Origin: Clostridia bacterium
GTDB taxonomy: Bacteria; Bacillota; Clostridia; Oscillospirales; Acutalibacteraceae
Assembly: GCA_017534365.1 (NCBI GenBank)
Contig: JAFWCS010000333.1
Span: 1-10,327, forward strand
Length of the DNA stretch: 10,327 nucleotides
Direction of reading: 5' to 3'
The notes beneath the pieces are model-generated. The model saw only the letters and a program-made list of their open reading frames with translations, was not told where the DNA came from and searched no databases. The position numbers were made by a program, and so were the translations under genes. Each line of letters starts with the position of its first letter. Within the stretch, counting starts at the first letter, position 1. This document shows, in pieces, positions 1-6,245 of this stretch.

Positions 1-896
1 AAGGTGAAGACCTGCACGCAAAGCTGGATAAAGGTTGCGGCGACTTCTTCATCCACCAGCGGCGTTTCCGGCGTCGACGCGGGCGTTTCCTCCACGATCG
101 GCGCGGCGGTCACGGTGAATTGTCTGGTCTGCGCGGCCGCGGCCGGCACGCCGTTGGCGCGGATCTCCGCGGTATAGGTCCCGGCGGGCAGGGTCAGTGT
201 GCAGGAGGACGCGGCGATGTTGTCTTCCGTGAGAAGGGCCGTCGCGCTGCCGGCGGCGAAGACCTGCACGCGGTAGCTCTGCGCGCCTGCCACAGCATCC
301 CAGCTCAGGGCGGCGGTGCCCATGCCGGCGGGATCCACTGTCGGCGCTTCGCAGCTCATATGCAGCGAATAGAGCACGACCTTGTGCTGCGGCTGCGGAT
401 GGCTGTAGTGCTTGAGATCCTCATAAACGATCTTGTTGTTGTGCGCGTTGTTGTGCGCGTAATCATGAAGCCCGTCGCTGTCGATACTGCTGCAGAGCGC
501 GGCGTGAATATAGACGTTGCCGCAGGTCTCGCAGACAAAGAAGAGCGGATCGCCCGGCACGACCTTGCCGGCGTTCGAGGTGCCGAGGATATAGTAGCGG
601 CCGTTGGAGGGCGTCAGAAGATAGGGCGTGCCATAGGGCAGGAGCCGGCTGTAAAGCCCGTAGACGGAGGGATTGGTGACGGGAATGCCGCCGGCGGTCA
701 TGCACGCGGCAACGAAGGTGGCGCACTGACCGACGCCGTCGTTCCAATGGTTGGCGGCATAGGCGAGCGCGGCGTTGGGATCGTAGACGTAGCCCCCGGC
801 GTCCGCGCCGGAAACCATCGTCGGCGCAAACAGCAGGGCGGCACAGAGCAGACCGGCGAGTGCGCGCCGGAGCGTCTTGCGAGCGGTATGAAACAT
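1..896 (-). CDS. Secreted CHAP/NlpC/amidase-like cysteine hydrolase with fibronectin-like domain (C-terminus cut by window edge)
   Basis: The visible 298 residues start with an Arg/Lys-rich segment and a hydrophobic stretch (about 12-30), read as a signal peptide ending near the Ala-Asp-Ala at 31-33. Residues 35-135 resemble papain-fold amidase/CHAP domains. A Cys sits at the start of a helix (GQCATFVAACM, C58), and a later GDPLFF strand (115-120) leads to a His (VYIHAALC, H131). These would be the catalytic Cys and His. C122 and C125 form a CxxC next to the His. Residues 182-263 look like a fibronectin type III-like domain, followed by a Pro/Thr/Glu linker. The role is inferred to be cell-wall or peptide hydrolysis outside the cell; the substrate is unknown. 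ATG at 894-896 follows an AGAAAGGAT ribosome site. The gene has its own promoter behind yqeG. The reading frame is open to the left edge, so more domains may follow. Confidence 0.7.
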   Translation of the reverse strand, partial: MFHTARKTLRRALAGLLCAALLFAPTMVSGADAGGYVYDPNAALAYAANHWNDGVGQCATFVAACMTAGGIPVTNPSVYGLYSRLLPYGTPYLLTPSNGRYYILGTSNAGKVVPGDPLFFVCETCGNVYIHAALCSSIDSDGLHDYAHNNAHNNKIVYEDLKHYSHPQPQHKVVLYSLHMSCEAPTVDPAGMGTAALSWDAVAGAQSYRVQVFAAGSATALLTEDNIAASSCTLTLPAGTYTAEIRANGVPAAAAQTRQFTVTAAPIVEETPASTPETPLVDEEVAATFIQLCVQVFT

Positions 897-964
897 AAGC
901 ATCCTTTCTGCCGGGATCTGATCCGGCCGGGGCGGAGGTGCGTCTCCGCAAGAGGTCAGGCCGT

Positions 965-984
965 CTGCCGCCGAGGCGCGGCAG
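965..984 (-). other. Leader hairpin upstream of the secreted hydrolase gene
   Basis: A perfect 7-bp stem (CTGCCGC with GCGGCAG) encloses a 6-nt loop in the roughly 100-nt leader between the promoter and the start codon at 896. No T-run follows on the minus strand, so it is not an intrinsic terminator. It may stabilise the leader or simply reflect high GC. Confidence 0.4.
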
Positions 985-1001
985 AGGCAGATGTTCTGAA
1001 T

Positions 1002-1030
1002 ATTATACCGCTTTTTTTCTGCAATGTCAA
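1002..1030 (-). promoter_or_regulatory. Consensus sigma-A promoter for the secreted hydrolase gene
   Basis: On the minus strand a perfect TTGACA (1030-1025) and a perfect TATAAT (1007-1002) are separated by exactly 17 bases. The -35 box includes the TGA stop of yqeG, so the promoter begins in the last codon of the upstream gene. Transcription should start near 996. I see no terminator between yqeG and this promoter. Confidence 0.85.
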
Positions 1031-1569
1031 GCAATGCTGCTTTGCCGCGCGTAGTCCCGCATGAAAAGCCGCTCTTTTTCGCGCAGGCGGCGGAAATACC
1101 AGGGGATGCGTTTTTCCGCGGCGATCGGCGCCGTCCAGACGGAAATTGCGCCGGCGCGGTTGGCCGCGAGCACGTCCGCAAAGAGCTGATCGCCGACCAT
1201 CGCGAGCGCGGAAACCGGCACGCCCAGGCGCTTGGCCATGCAGCGGATCGGCTTGTCGTTCGGCTTGTTGGCCAGGGCGATAAAGGGCAGCTTGCCCATT
1301 TTTCTGGAGAGATACCAGCCGCGATGCAGATAGGTATTGGAGATGATCGCGACGGGGACGCCGGCGCTGCGCATGGATGCGATCCATTCCAGCGTGCGTG
1401 CGGGCACGCGGTAGGAGGAATCGCGCACGGCGGTGTTGTCAAGATCGATCGCCACGGCTTTTGCGCCGATGCGCTCGAGCAGCGCGGGCGTAACGTCATA
1501 AAGCGAGGGCAGCTGATGCGCCGGATAGGCGTTCGGCAGCGGCCCGGTCGCGTTCGATTTCTTTTTCAT
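1027..1569 (-). CDS. yqeG: YqeG family HAD-IIIA phosphatase
   Basis: The 180-residue protein has the usual length of the YqeG family of HAD phosphatases, which includes phosphatidylglycerophosphate phosphatases related to yeast Gep4. HAD motif I is DLDNT (residues 42-46, nucleophile D42 and acid/base D44). Motif II is S78-N79 in IISNT. A conserved NKP (101-103) with K106 supplies the Lys. Motif III is GDQLFADVL (126-134), followed by the family's typical NRAG. The likely role is dephosphorylation of a phospholipid precursor or a nucleotide-type substrate; the substrate cannot be fixed from sequence. ATG at 1567-1569 follows AGGAAG, with a GGAGG slightly further up. It is transcribed from its own promoter. 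In Bacillus, yqeG lies in one cluster with nadD, yqeK and rsfS; here those genes are about 7 kb away on the other strand. Confidence 0.88.
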   Translation of the reverse strand: MKKKSNATGPLPNAYPAHQLPSLYDVTPALLERIGAKAVAIDLDNTAVRDSSYRVPARTLEWIASMRSAGVPVAIISNTYLHRGWYLSRKMGKLPFIALANKPNDKPIRCMAKRLGVPVSALAMVGDQLFADVLAANRAGAISVWTAPIAAEKRIPWYFRRLREKERLFMRDYARQSSIA

Positions 1570-1657
1570 CCTGCTTCCTAGCCTCCGATGGGTGGATTGC
1601 GGGCGCGGCGGCGGAAAAGAAACAGCCGGCAGCGCGCAGGCCGCCGGCAGGCAGCCG

Positions 1658-1671
1658 CCGGGATCGCCCGG
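1658..1671 (-). other. Hairpin at the 5' end of the yqeG transcript
   Basis: A CCGGG/CCCGG stem of 5 bp with a 4-nt loop lies immediately after the predicted transcription start of yqeG (about 1673). It sits in a GC-rich leader of about 100 nt full of GCCGGC-type runs. A 5'-terminal stem-loop could protect the message. This is inferred only. Confidence 0.3.
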
Positions 1672-1679
1672 CAGCCAAG

Positions 1680-1708
1680 ATTATAACCGATCCGGCGGCA
1701 AAAGTCAC
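1680..1708 (-). promoter_or_regulatory. Sigma-A promoter for yqeG
   Basis: On the minus strand a perfect -10 TATAAT (1685-1680) lies 17 bases from GTGACT (1708-1703), which matches TTGACA at four of six positions. The predicted start is near 1673, giving a leader of about 100 nt. The remaining non-coding stretch 1709-1833 is AT-richer in its middle. I see no gene in it, only a 14-bp direct repeat partner at 1821-1834. Confidence 0.7.
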
Positions 1709-1833
1709 CCCACCGGCGCGATATTCTTCTCTACTTCGCCGGGAATCGGACTCTACCGGGAGTAGAATTGAACAAATTCAAGCGTCTGTGTTTAATATTC
1801 TGCAAATCTGCGCAGCAATAGCCGCCGGCAGGC

Positions 1834-1863
1834 AAAAAGCGCCGCAGGCCAAAGCTGCAGCGC
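1834..1863 (-). terminator. Intrinsic terminator of the six-gene envelope operon
   Basis: On the minus strand a 9-bp stem (GCGCTGCAG with CTGCGGCGC, one T-G wobble) with a 7-nt loop is followed directly by TTTTT. It begins 11 bases after the stop codon at 1875. On the plus strand the wobble becomes a C-A mismatch and no T-run follows, so it is specific to the minus strand. Confidence 0.8.
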
Positions 1864-1874
1864 GTGATGCATGA

Positions 1875-2690
1875 TCAGCTGATCGTAACGAGACCACTGA
1901 GATAGAGTTGAAGCGTGAAGAAGTAAAATGCGTAACTTGCCGGGATCGTCATGGAGGGCAATCGGATCGGCGCACTGTAATGTGTGTAACCGATTCCGGT
2001 GTGCAAAAGGACCATGTGATCCTCGCCGTTTTCAAGCGCACGGTAGGCGGACACAACGGCGCGGTTCCGGACGTCATCGGCGATTTCGGGATCAATTGCG
2101 GAGATCAGGAACGGAAGCAAATAATTGATGTCATCCGCGCTGCCTCCGTAAAAGGCGATATTGTCCTTGTAGTTTTGATTGGAGGCGTCATAATAAACGT
2201 TGACGTCCACAGCGCCGGTGATTTCAATCTGATCGTCCCGGATCGAACCGATCTGACAGTTTTCCGGCAGATAGGTGATCAGGTGCCGGGCGAACTGGTT
2301 GGCCGTCATGACCAGGCCGGACGGCGTCAGGACGGTGACGGCCTCCTTTTTGCCCCGGTCGGCGACTCTGGTTGCCAGAATTTCATTGCAGGCCGTGCAT
2401 CTTTGTTCCTCCTTGCCGCCGAGGAGCGCGGCATCCGTTTTTTCCCATTCGCCAGGTGTGTGGCCGAGCGGATCACCCTCGGTTGCGCCGCAGACCGCGC
2501 AGGTTTTCGGCGCAGTACAGGTGGCGTCCTTCCAGGTGTGCACGGCCGGCTCGCCTTCGGTTGCGCCGCAGAGCGGGCAGTGCCGAGGCGCGGTGCAGGT
2601 GGCCGCGACCCATTCGTGTTTGCAGCCGCAGCCGGGGAGCAGCAGAAGAAGGATCGCGGCGCAAAGCAGGAGAGATCCGACTTTTTTCAT
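1875..2690 (-). CDS. Lipoprotein with Cys-rich 26-residue tandem repeats, unknown function
   Basis: This is a 271-residue predicted lipoprotein. After MKK and a Leu-rich stretch, LLPGC gives a lipidation Cys at 21; the Pro at -2 is not the usual residue. Residues 25-103 hold a Cys/His repeat with a 26-residue period. H25, H51 and H77 start the units, and TCTAP..C..CGATEG occurs at 31-46 and 57-72. The third unit is degenerate, keeping C98 and C101. Such His/Cys repeats are common in surface proteins of gut Firmicutes; whether they bind metal is not known to me. The remainder (about 115-271) matches nothing I recognise and ends in hydrophobic, aromatic-rich strands. ATG at 2688-2690 is chosen over an upstream in-frame ATG (2789) because AAGGAGA lies 8 bases ahead and a signal peptide starts there. 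It is the last gene of the operon, 29 bases after the DUF6273-like gene. Confidence 0.8.
   Translation of the reverse strand: MKKVGSLLLCAAILLLLLPGCGCKHEWVAATCTAPRHCPLCGATEGEPAVHTWKDATCTAPKTCAVCGATEGDPLGHTPGEWEKTDAALLGGKEEQRCTACNEILATRVADRGKKEAVTVLTPSGLVMTANQFARHLITYLPENCQIGSIRDDQIEITGAVDVNVYYDASNQNYKDNIAFYGGSADDINYLLPFLISAIDPEIADDVRNRAVVSAYRALENGEDHMVLLHTGIGYTHYSAPIRLPSMTIPASYAFYFFTLQLYLSGLVTIS
2382..2618 (-). repeat. Protein-coding tandem repeat, 78-nt period
   Basis: Codons 25-103 of the lipoprotein gene form two well-kept units and one degenerate unit of 78 bases. The matches ggttgcgccgcag (2484-2496 and 2562-2574) show the period at DNA level. Confidence 0.6.
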
Positions 2691-2719
2691 TTGGCAGTCT
2701 CCTTGTTGATGGTTGTCAC

Positions 2720-4252
2720 TCAGGGATGGCCGAGCACGTCTCCCGAAACGATACTGACAGAAGTCATATCGAAGCTGACCCGGAAGCAAAAGTCATAGGT
2801 TTCGTCCGGTACCACATAAATCGCTTCCGGATAAAAAATATCCACGTCCAGATTTGCTTCTTCATAGTCCGGGAAAAAATTACGCACCGCCTGAATGGCC
2901 AGAGGTCTCCATTCTGAGTAAGAACGTCCGTGTGACCAGCAGGGATAATTTGAAGAGCCGAGATATCCCGTGAGGATCTGATCGCTTTTCACATTGACAT
3001 AATAGAGCGTTTCATTGGAATCTGCGGTCGGGAAGCTGTACTGGTCAATATACCAGTAAAGACCGGAATACCAGTTTGAATCGGAGGGCGCAGCCTCGGC
3101 GCCGACAAAAATGAAGTGTTCATAAGTTTCGGCGGTCAGCACATCCGGGTCCAGGTCTTTTTTTTCCGCGGCATAATAAGCCTGCATCATCCGGTCCGCC
3201 TGCCGTTTTTCTTCCGTGTCGACGCTGCGGTCAACGGGGAACGGCGAATTGCCTGAAGTTTTTTCCCAAAACAGCCGTACATTTTCTGCCCGTTCCGCAT
3301 CCGTCGGGATTTTTGGCTGAACGTCCGAAGCGGAAATGCAGTCTGCCCGCGCGGCGGTTTCCGCCGAGATCCACAGCGCCGGCCGCACACCGCGGATTTG
3401 ATCGGCATCGGCCGCGCCGAGCAGATCCACCGCATAGAGAATCTTGTTCATATCCATGCCAAAATAGGTTCCGTTGTCCGGCGTGCGGAGCCACCATTGA
3501 TTGCGCAGATACCGTCGGTTTTCCGGTATCTGCGTGACTGCGTAAGCGGTCGGTTCGCAGAAATACCGCCCGTCAAACTGCAAATAGGTTTTGATTTCCT
3601 CGTAAGAAAGCAGGAAGACCGGGTCGCTGGTATGGAGACCGTCCTGCTCAACGTCGGTCGGGAGGATCGCCGCCTGCTCCGCATCCGAAAATGCCGCCGG
3701 GAGGAAGGCGGTCGCCAGCCAGGAACGGATGCCGGAGGTGCGCCATTGCGGCGTCTCTTCCGCGTCCGCAAACGGCCGGGCGTCCAGAATCGACGCGCTT
3801 AGAAGCAGCAGGCTGCCGTTTTTCTTTGCCAGCACGCGCCAGTCGATCGGCTCCTTGCCGTTTGCTTCGTCTCCGTCCTGCTCGTAATGACCGAACCGGG
3901 CGAAAGACCCAGGCGTGATGCCGTCCAGAAACGCTTCGGAGAGACGCTTTTGGACAGCGGTTATCTGCGTTTGCGTATCCTGAAAATACGGGATCAGTTC
4001 AAACAGGGCGAGCGCGCGTTTGTGGTCGCCGGCAGCCTCGGCCTGAAGCGCTTTATCGTAAACGGTTTTGCGCAGCGTGCCGTTGCGGTCCTTCTCTGAA
4101 AGAAAGGCGGCGGCCTGCGCGTATTGCCCGGCCTCCAGCAGGGCGTTGAGCTGCCGCTGTGTATGCCGCGGCAAAAGCACCGTGAACAGCACGACCGCAA
4201 AAACGGCCAGCGCGGCAATGACAGAAAACAGCGTGATCAGTCGTTTTTTCAT
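2720..4252 (-). CDS. Membrane-anchored DUF6273-like domain protein
   Basis: This 510-residue protein has a short basic start (MKKR) and one hydrophobic helix (about 5-27), read as an uncleaved signal anchor placing the rest outside the cell. Residues 30-110 are helical, with pairs of the form LLEAGQYAQAAAFL and AEAAGDHKRALALFE, like degenerate tetratricopeptide repeats. Residues 116-296 resemble DUF6273, a domain common in gut Firmicutes and possibly of a lectin/sulfatase-modifier-type fold. Landmarks are FGHYEQDGDEANGKEPIDWRV (in 120-140), IRSWLATAF, AFSDAEQAAI, CEPTAYA, WWLRTP and GVRPALWIS. The C-terminal 200 residues are rich in Tyr/Trp/Asp and unrecognised. A ribosome site (GGAGA) precedes the ATG at 4250-4252. 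It starts 24 bases after the preceding lipoprotein gene and is surely in the same transcript. The biochemical role is unknown. Confidence 0.8.
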   Translation of the reverse strand: MKKRLITLFSVIAALAVFAVVLFTVLLPRHTQRQLNALLEAGQYAQAAAFLSEKDRNGTLRKTVYDKALQAEAAGDHKRALALFELIPYFQDTQTQITAVQKRLSEAFLDGITPGSFARFGHYEQDGDEANGKEPIDWRVLAKKNGSLLLLSASILDARPFADAEETPQWRTSGIRSWLATAFLPAAFSDAEQAAILPTDVEQDGLHTSDPVFLLSYEEIKTYLQFDGRYFCEPTAYAVTQIPENRRYLRNQWWLRTPDNGTYFGMDMNKILYAVDLLGAADADQIRGVRPALWISAETAARADCISASDVQPKIPTDAERAENVRLFWEKTSGNSPFPVDRSVDTEEKRQADRMMQAYYAAEKKDLDPDVLTAETYEHFIFVGAEAAPSDSNWYSGLYWYIDQYSFPTADSNETLYYVNVKSDQILTGYLGSSNYPCWSHGRSYSEWRPLAIQAVRNFFPDYEEANLDVDIFYPEAIYVVPDETYDFCFRVSFDMTSVSIVSGDVLGHP

Positions 4253-4276
4253 GAAAACATCTCCGTTGATTCTTTT

Positions 4277-5176
4277 TCACCCCACCGGGCGGGAGCGGAG
4301 GAAGACGCGGTCGAGCGTATAGTAGCGCGCCTCATTGATCTTGCCGTTTGCGCCGATCACGCTGACAGTGTATTCATCCTCGCCCTTTTTGTTGGTGACC
4401 ATGTAGGACGGATGGCCGTTTTTATCATAGCGCGTGTAGGAGGAGCGGTCGATATCCGGCTCGACGATGGTTTTGTAATAGGGTGTTCCGTTTTCGTCAA
4501 ACCAGGTTTCATAAAGATATTTGGCCTTGCGGTTTGAGCCGTATTCCACGATCTTCTGATTTTTCACGACGTCCGTGCCGGGATAATAGACGAAGACCTG
4601 ATAGGGTGTGTTCGCGTCGATATAGACCGCGCGCTGCACCTTGTTGCCGTTCTCGTCGTAGCTGTATTCCACCTTCTGCCCCTTTTCATAGGTGGTTTTC
4701 GTGGAAGCGATCTTGCCGACCGCGCCGTCCGCATCGGGCAGCGTCGGCGGGAAGGTGTTCCGGTCCAGTGAGCCAATCGCGAGATATTTCCCCTCCGCCT
4801 TTGCCGCGGTTGCCGGCGCCGTCGGGGCGGCAGTGGTCGGGGCGGCAGTCGTAGTCGGCGCTGCGGTGGTCGGCGGTTCCGTCGTCGCGGGCGCGGTTGC
4901 CGGCGTCTCGGTCGTCGGCGCGGCCGCTTGTTCCTGCGCCTGCCGGATGTCGGCCTCCAGCGTGTCATACAGTGCGCTGTCGCCGAATTTTTCCCGCGCT
5001 TCAGTCAGGATCTGCAGCGCGGCGTCATAGCCGCCGTTTTCAAACTGCGCCCGCGCTTCCTCATAGTAGGTGAGCGCGGCTTCATATTCGCCGTCGGTGA
5101 TTTCATTGCCTTTGCCGCAGGCGCCGAGCGCGCACAGAAGCGCAAGGCAGAGCAGCGCGGACAGGAGCTTTTTCAT
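4277..5176 (-). CDS. Lipoprotein with Thr/Ala/Pro linker, unknown function
   Basis: The 299-residue protein has a typical lipoprotein signal (MKKLLSALL..., lipobox LGAC with C20). Residues 28-82 form two helices with the pattern YEEARAQFENGGYDAALQ, like a tetratricopeptide pair, as in the neighbouring DUF6273-like protein. Residues 84-125 are a low-complexity Thr/Ala/Pro linker, probably extended and spanning the wall. The C-terminal domain (about 127-299) is made of short Tyr-rich strands with YDENGN, FDENGT and YDKNGH turns, reminiscent of repeated beta-hairpins seen in many surface proteins. No catalytic motif is visible. ATG at 5174-5176 follows AAAGGAGG with a 7-base spacer. The 114-base gap upstream carries a strong hairpin. 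The operon position suggests it works at the cell surface with the DUF6273-like and Cys-rich proteins. Confidence 0.8.
   Translation of the reverse strand: MKKLLSALLCLALLCALGACGKGNEITDGEYEAALTYYEEARAQFENGGYDAALQILTEAREKFGDSALYDTLEADIRQAQEQAAAPTTETPATAPATTEPPTTAAPTTTAAPTTAAPTAPATAAKAEGKYLAIGSLDRNTFPPTLPDADGAVGKIASTKTTYEKGQKVEYSYDENGNKVQRAVYIDANTPYQVFVYYPGTDVVKNQKIVEYGSNRKAKYLYETWFDENGTPYYKTIVEPDIDRSSYTRYDKNGHPSYMVTNKKGEDEYTVSVIGANGKINEARYYTLDRVFLRSRPVG
4799..4927 (-). repeat. Low-complexity Thr/Ala/Pro-coding stretch
   Basis: Codons 84-126 of the lipoprotein gene consist of imperfect short repeats built from gtcggcgctgcggt and ggggcggcagt units (plus-strand reading). Such a tract is prone to length change between strains. 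Confidence 0.6.
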
Positions 5177-5243
5177 GGGAGGGCCTCCTTTGGTTGATGC
5201 TGATCGGACAGAACGCCGTTACTTCAGGTTGATTGTGCAGGAC

Positions 5244-5272
5244 GCCCGCCTTGCGGATCCGGCAAAGCGGGC
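5244..5272 (-). other. Intercistronic hairpin between the 56-residue and lipoprotein genes
   Basis: On the minus strand GCCCGCTTTGC pairs with GCAAGGCGGGC, an 11-bp stem with one G-U wobble and a 7-nt loop. No T-run follows, so full termination is unlikely. It sits in the only long gap (114 bases) inside the operon. It could stabilise the upstream message or lower expression of the downstream genes. Confidence 0.55.
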
Positions 5273-5290
5273 ATCCCTCGGATGTTTGTT

Positions 5291-5461
5291 TTACCAGCCG
5301 TAATGGGCTTCATGCCAGCCGCGGGCGATGGCGCCGAAGAACACCATCCAGCCGCCGCCATAGAAGAAATAGTTGAACATCTCATCCGAAAAGAGCATCT
5401 TCATCAGGATCGGGAAGCCCTTGATCATCATCTGAACATACTCCCAGATTGCCGCTGCCAT
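5291..5461 (-). CDS. Small membrane protein, 56 residues, unknown function
   Basis: A 56-codon frame starts at the ATG at 5459-5461 and ends with TAA at 5291. The ribosome site AAAGGAGG lies 7 bases ahead of the ATG, as strong as any in the window. The peptide begins MAAAIWEYVQMMIKGFPILM, then has an aromatic-rich hydrophobic part (MFNYFFYGGGWMVFFGAIA, residues 28-46) and a polar, His/Trp-rich tail ending HEAHYGW. One or two membrane passages are plausible. I do not recognise a family. It lies 59 bases after the 32-residue gene on the same strand and within the same operon, which supports a real gene despite its size. Confidence 0.7.
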   Translation of the reverse strand: MAAAIWEYVQMMIKGFPILMKMLFSDEMFNYFFYGGGWMVFFGAIARGWHEAHYGW

Positions 5462-5520
5462 GCCGTCGCCTCCTTTCGCTTAGATGGTTATTGATCAGGC
5501 AGGTCCGCGATTTGCGGGTT

Positions 5521-5619
5521 TCAGCCTGCGAGCGCGAGGATCAGAAAAATGAATTTTGCGGGGATCGCAATGAGCGACAGGATCCCTGTCAGACCGGTGA
5601 AAAACCCGAGCGTGAACAT
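5521..5619 (-). CDS. Single-helix small membrane protein, 32 residues, unknown function
   Basis: The ATG at 5617-5619 follows AAGGAGG with a 7-base spacer, and the frame ends in TGA at 5521. Nearly the whole 32-residue peptide is hydrophobic (MFTLGFFTGLTGILSLIAIP, then a helix ending LILALAG) with one Lys at 22, so it should be a single membrane helix. An upstream in-frame ATG (5709) would add an Arg-rich segment overlapping the preceding gene and lacks a comparable ribosome site, so I reject it. It lies 22 bases after the 149-residue gene. It could be a subunit of a membrane complex with its neighbours, or resemble small hydrophobic toxins. The sequence does not decide. Confidence 0.65.
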   Translation of the reverse strand: MFTLGFFTGLTGILSLIAIPAKFIFLILALAG

Positions 5620-5641
5620 CGATCTTCCTCCTTCCGTTCTT

Positions 5642-6091
5642 TTATTCCGGATCCTTCGGCGCGTTCTCCGGTGCGGCTTCCTCCGCAAGCGTGCCGGCAG
5701 GCGGCGCATACGGCGGCACGGCAGGCGCGGCAGCGGGTGCCGGCGGATTGTTCAGGGCGGTTCGCGCCGCTGCTCCGTAGAGCGGATCGTTTGCCAGCGA
5801 CTGTAGCGCGGGCGCGGCAGCCGACGCTTCCTTAAGGAACACTGCGTAAAGGATCAGCGTCAGGCCGGCGATCAGCAGCACGCAGCCGAAGCCGAATTTC
5901 ATGATCTCTGCCGCATACATGGCGTTGTTTGCCGCCTGCGCGGCGGCATTCTGGATGCCGGTGTAGGCGTCGCCGCCATAGGTTATGTCACGCTGAGAGC
6001 TGCCGGTATACAGCGTGAAGCAGACGATCGAAAGCACTGTCGAGGCCAGACCGACAAGGCCGAAGAGGATTTGCTTGAGTGTGAATTTCAT
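5642..6091 (-). CDS. Two-helix membrane protein with Pro/Ala-rich tail, unknown function
   Basis: This 149-residue protein is the first gene of the operon. A first membrane helix (about 8-28) is followed by an external or loop segment with YGGDAYTGIQNAAAQAANN (38-56), and a second helix (about 66-86). The tail (88-149) is rich in Ala/Pro/Glu and probably disordered. The YGGDAYTGIQNAA segment looks like a motif I associate with small membrane proteins of gut Firmicutes, but I know no function for it. ATG at 6089-6091 follows AAAGGAG with a 7-base spacer. The leader is about 170 nt, contains two hairpins, and starts at the promoter shared with the divergent regulator gene. Confidence 0.75.
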   Translation of the reverse strand: MKFTLKQILFGLVGLASTVLSIVCFTLYTGSSQRDITYGGDAYTGIQNAAAQAANNAMYAAEIMKFGFGCVLLIAGLTLILYAVFLKEASAAAPALQSLANDPLYGAAARTALNNPPAPAAAPAVPPYAPPAGTLAEEAAPENAPKDPE

Positions 6092-6123
6092 TGGAATGCT
6101 CCTTTCGGTTTTTTTATGTTTTC

Positions 6124-6147
6124 GTGAAACGCAGGTCAGCGTTTCAC
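6124..6147 (-). promoter_or_regulatory. Perfect inverted repeat in the operon leader
   Basis: GTGAAACGC and GCGTTTCAC are exact complements of 9 bp around a 6-nt spacer. The element lies about 30 bases upstream of the first start codon, just before the ribosome site at 6099-6105. No T-run follows on the minus strand. It may be a leader hairpin acting on translation or stability, or a protein-binding operator. Confidence 0.55.
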
Positions 6148-6200
6148 CTTTCCGCGTCCACTTTCAAAAGAGCAGCCGATCACTGCCCGAATGAACGCGG

Positions 6201-6215
6201 CCGGCGGGGCGCCGG
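6201..6215 (-). other. Short GC hairpin in the operon leader
   Basis: CCGGCG and CGCCGG, 6 bp with a 3-nt loop, lie about 50 nt after the predicted transcription start. With the inverted repeat at 6124-6147 it makes the leader structured. I recognise no riboswitch class. Confidence 0.35.
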
Positions 6216-6245
6216 GCTTCGTCAAAATATGCCGGACGATCTCTT

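Noticed and set aside
6..271. 14-bp repeat gaagacctgcacgc at 6-19 and 258-271, 84 codons apart and in frame, as a sign of tandem fibronectin-like domains
   Set aside because: Residues before the two VQVF matches do not align, and the C-terminal part is outside the window, so a second domain cannot be supported.
120..1064. Long plus-strand open frame of 314 codons over the secreted hydrolase gene
   Set aside because: It is antisense to a gene with signal peptide, catalytic motifs, ribosome site and promoter; the frame shows Arg/Gly/Ala-rich shadow composition and no domain.
1908..2798. Plus-strand frame of 296 codons over the Cys-repeat lipoprotein gene
   Set aside because: Antisense shadow in high-GC DNA; no ribosome site, and the minus strand has lipobox, repeats and terminator.
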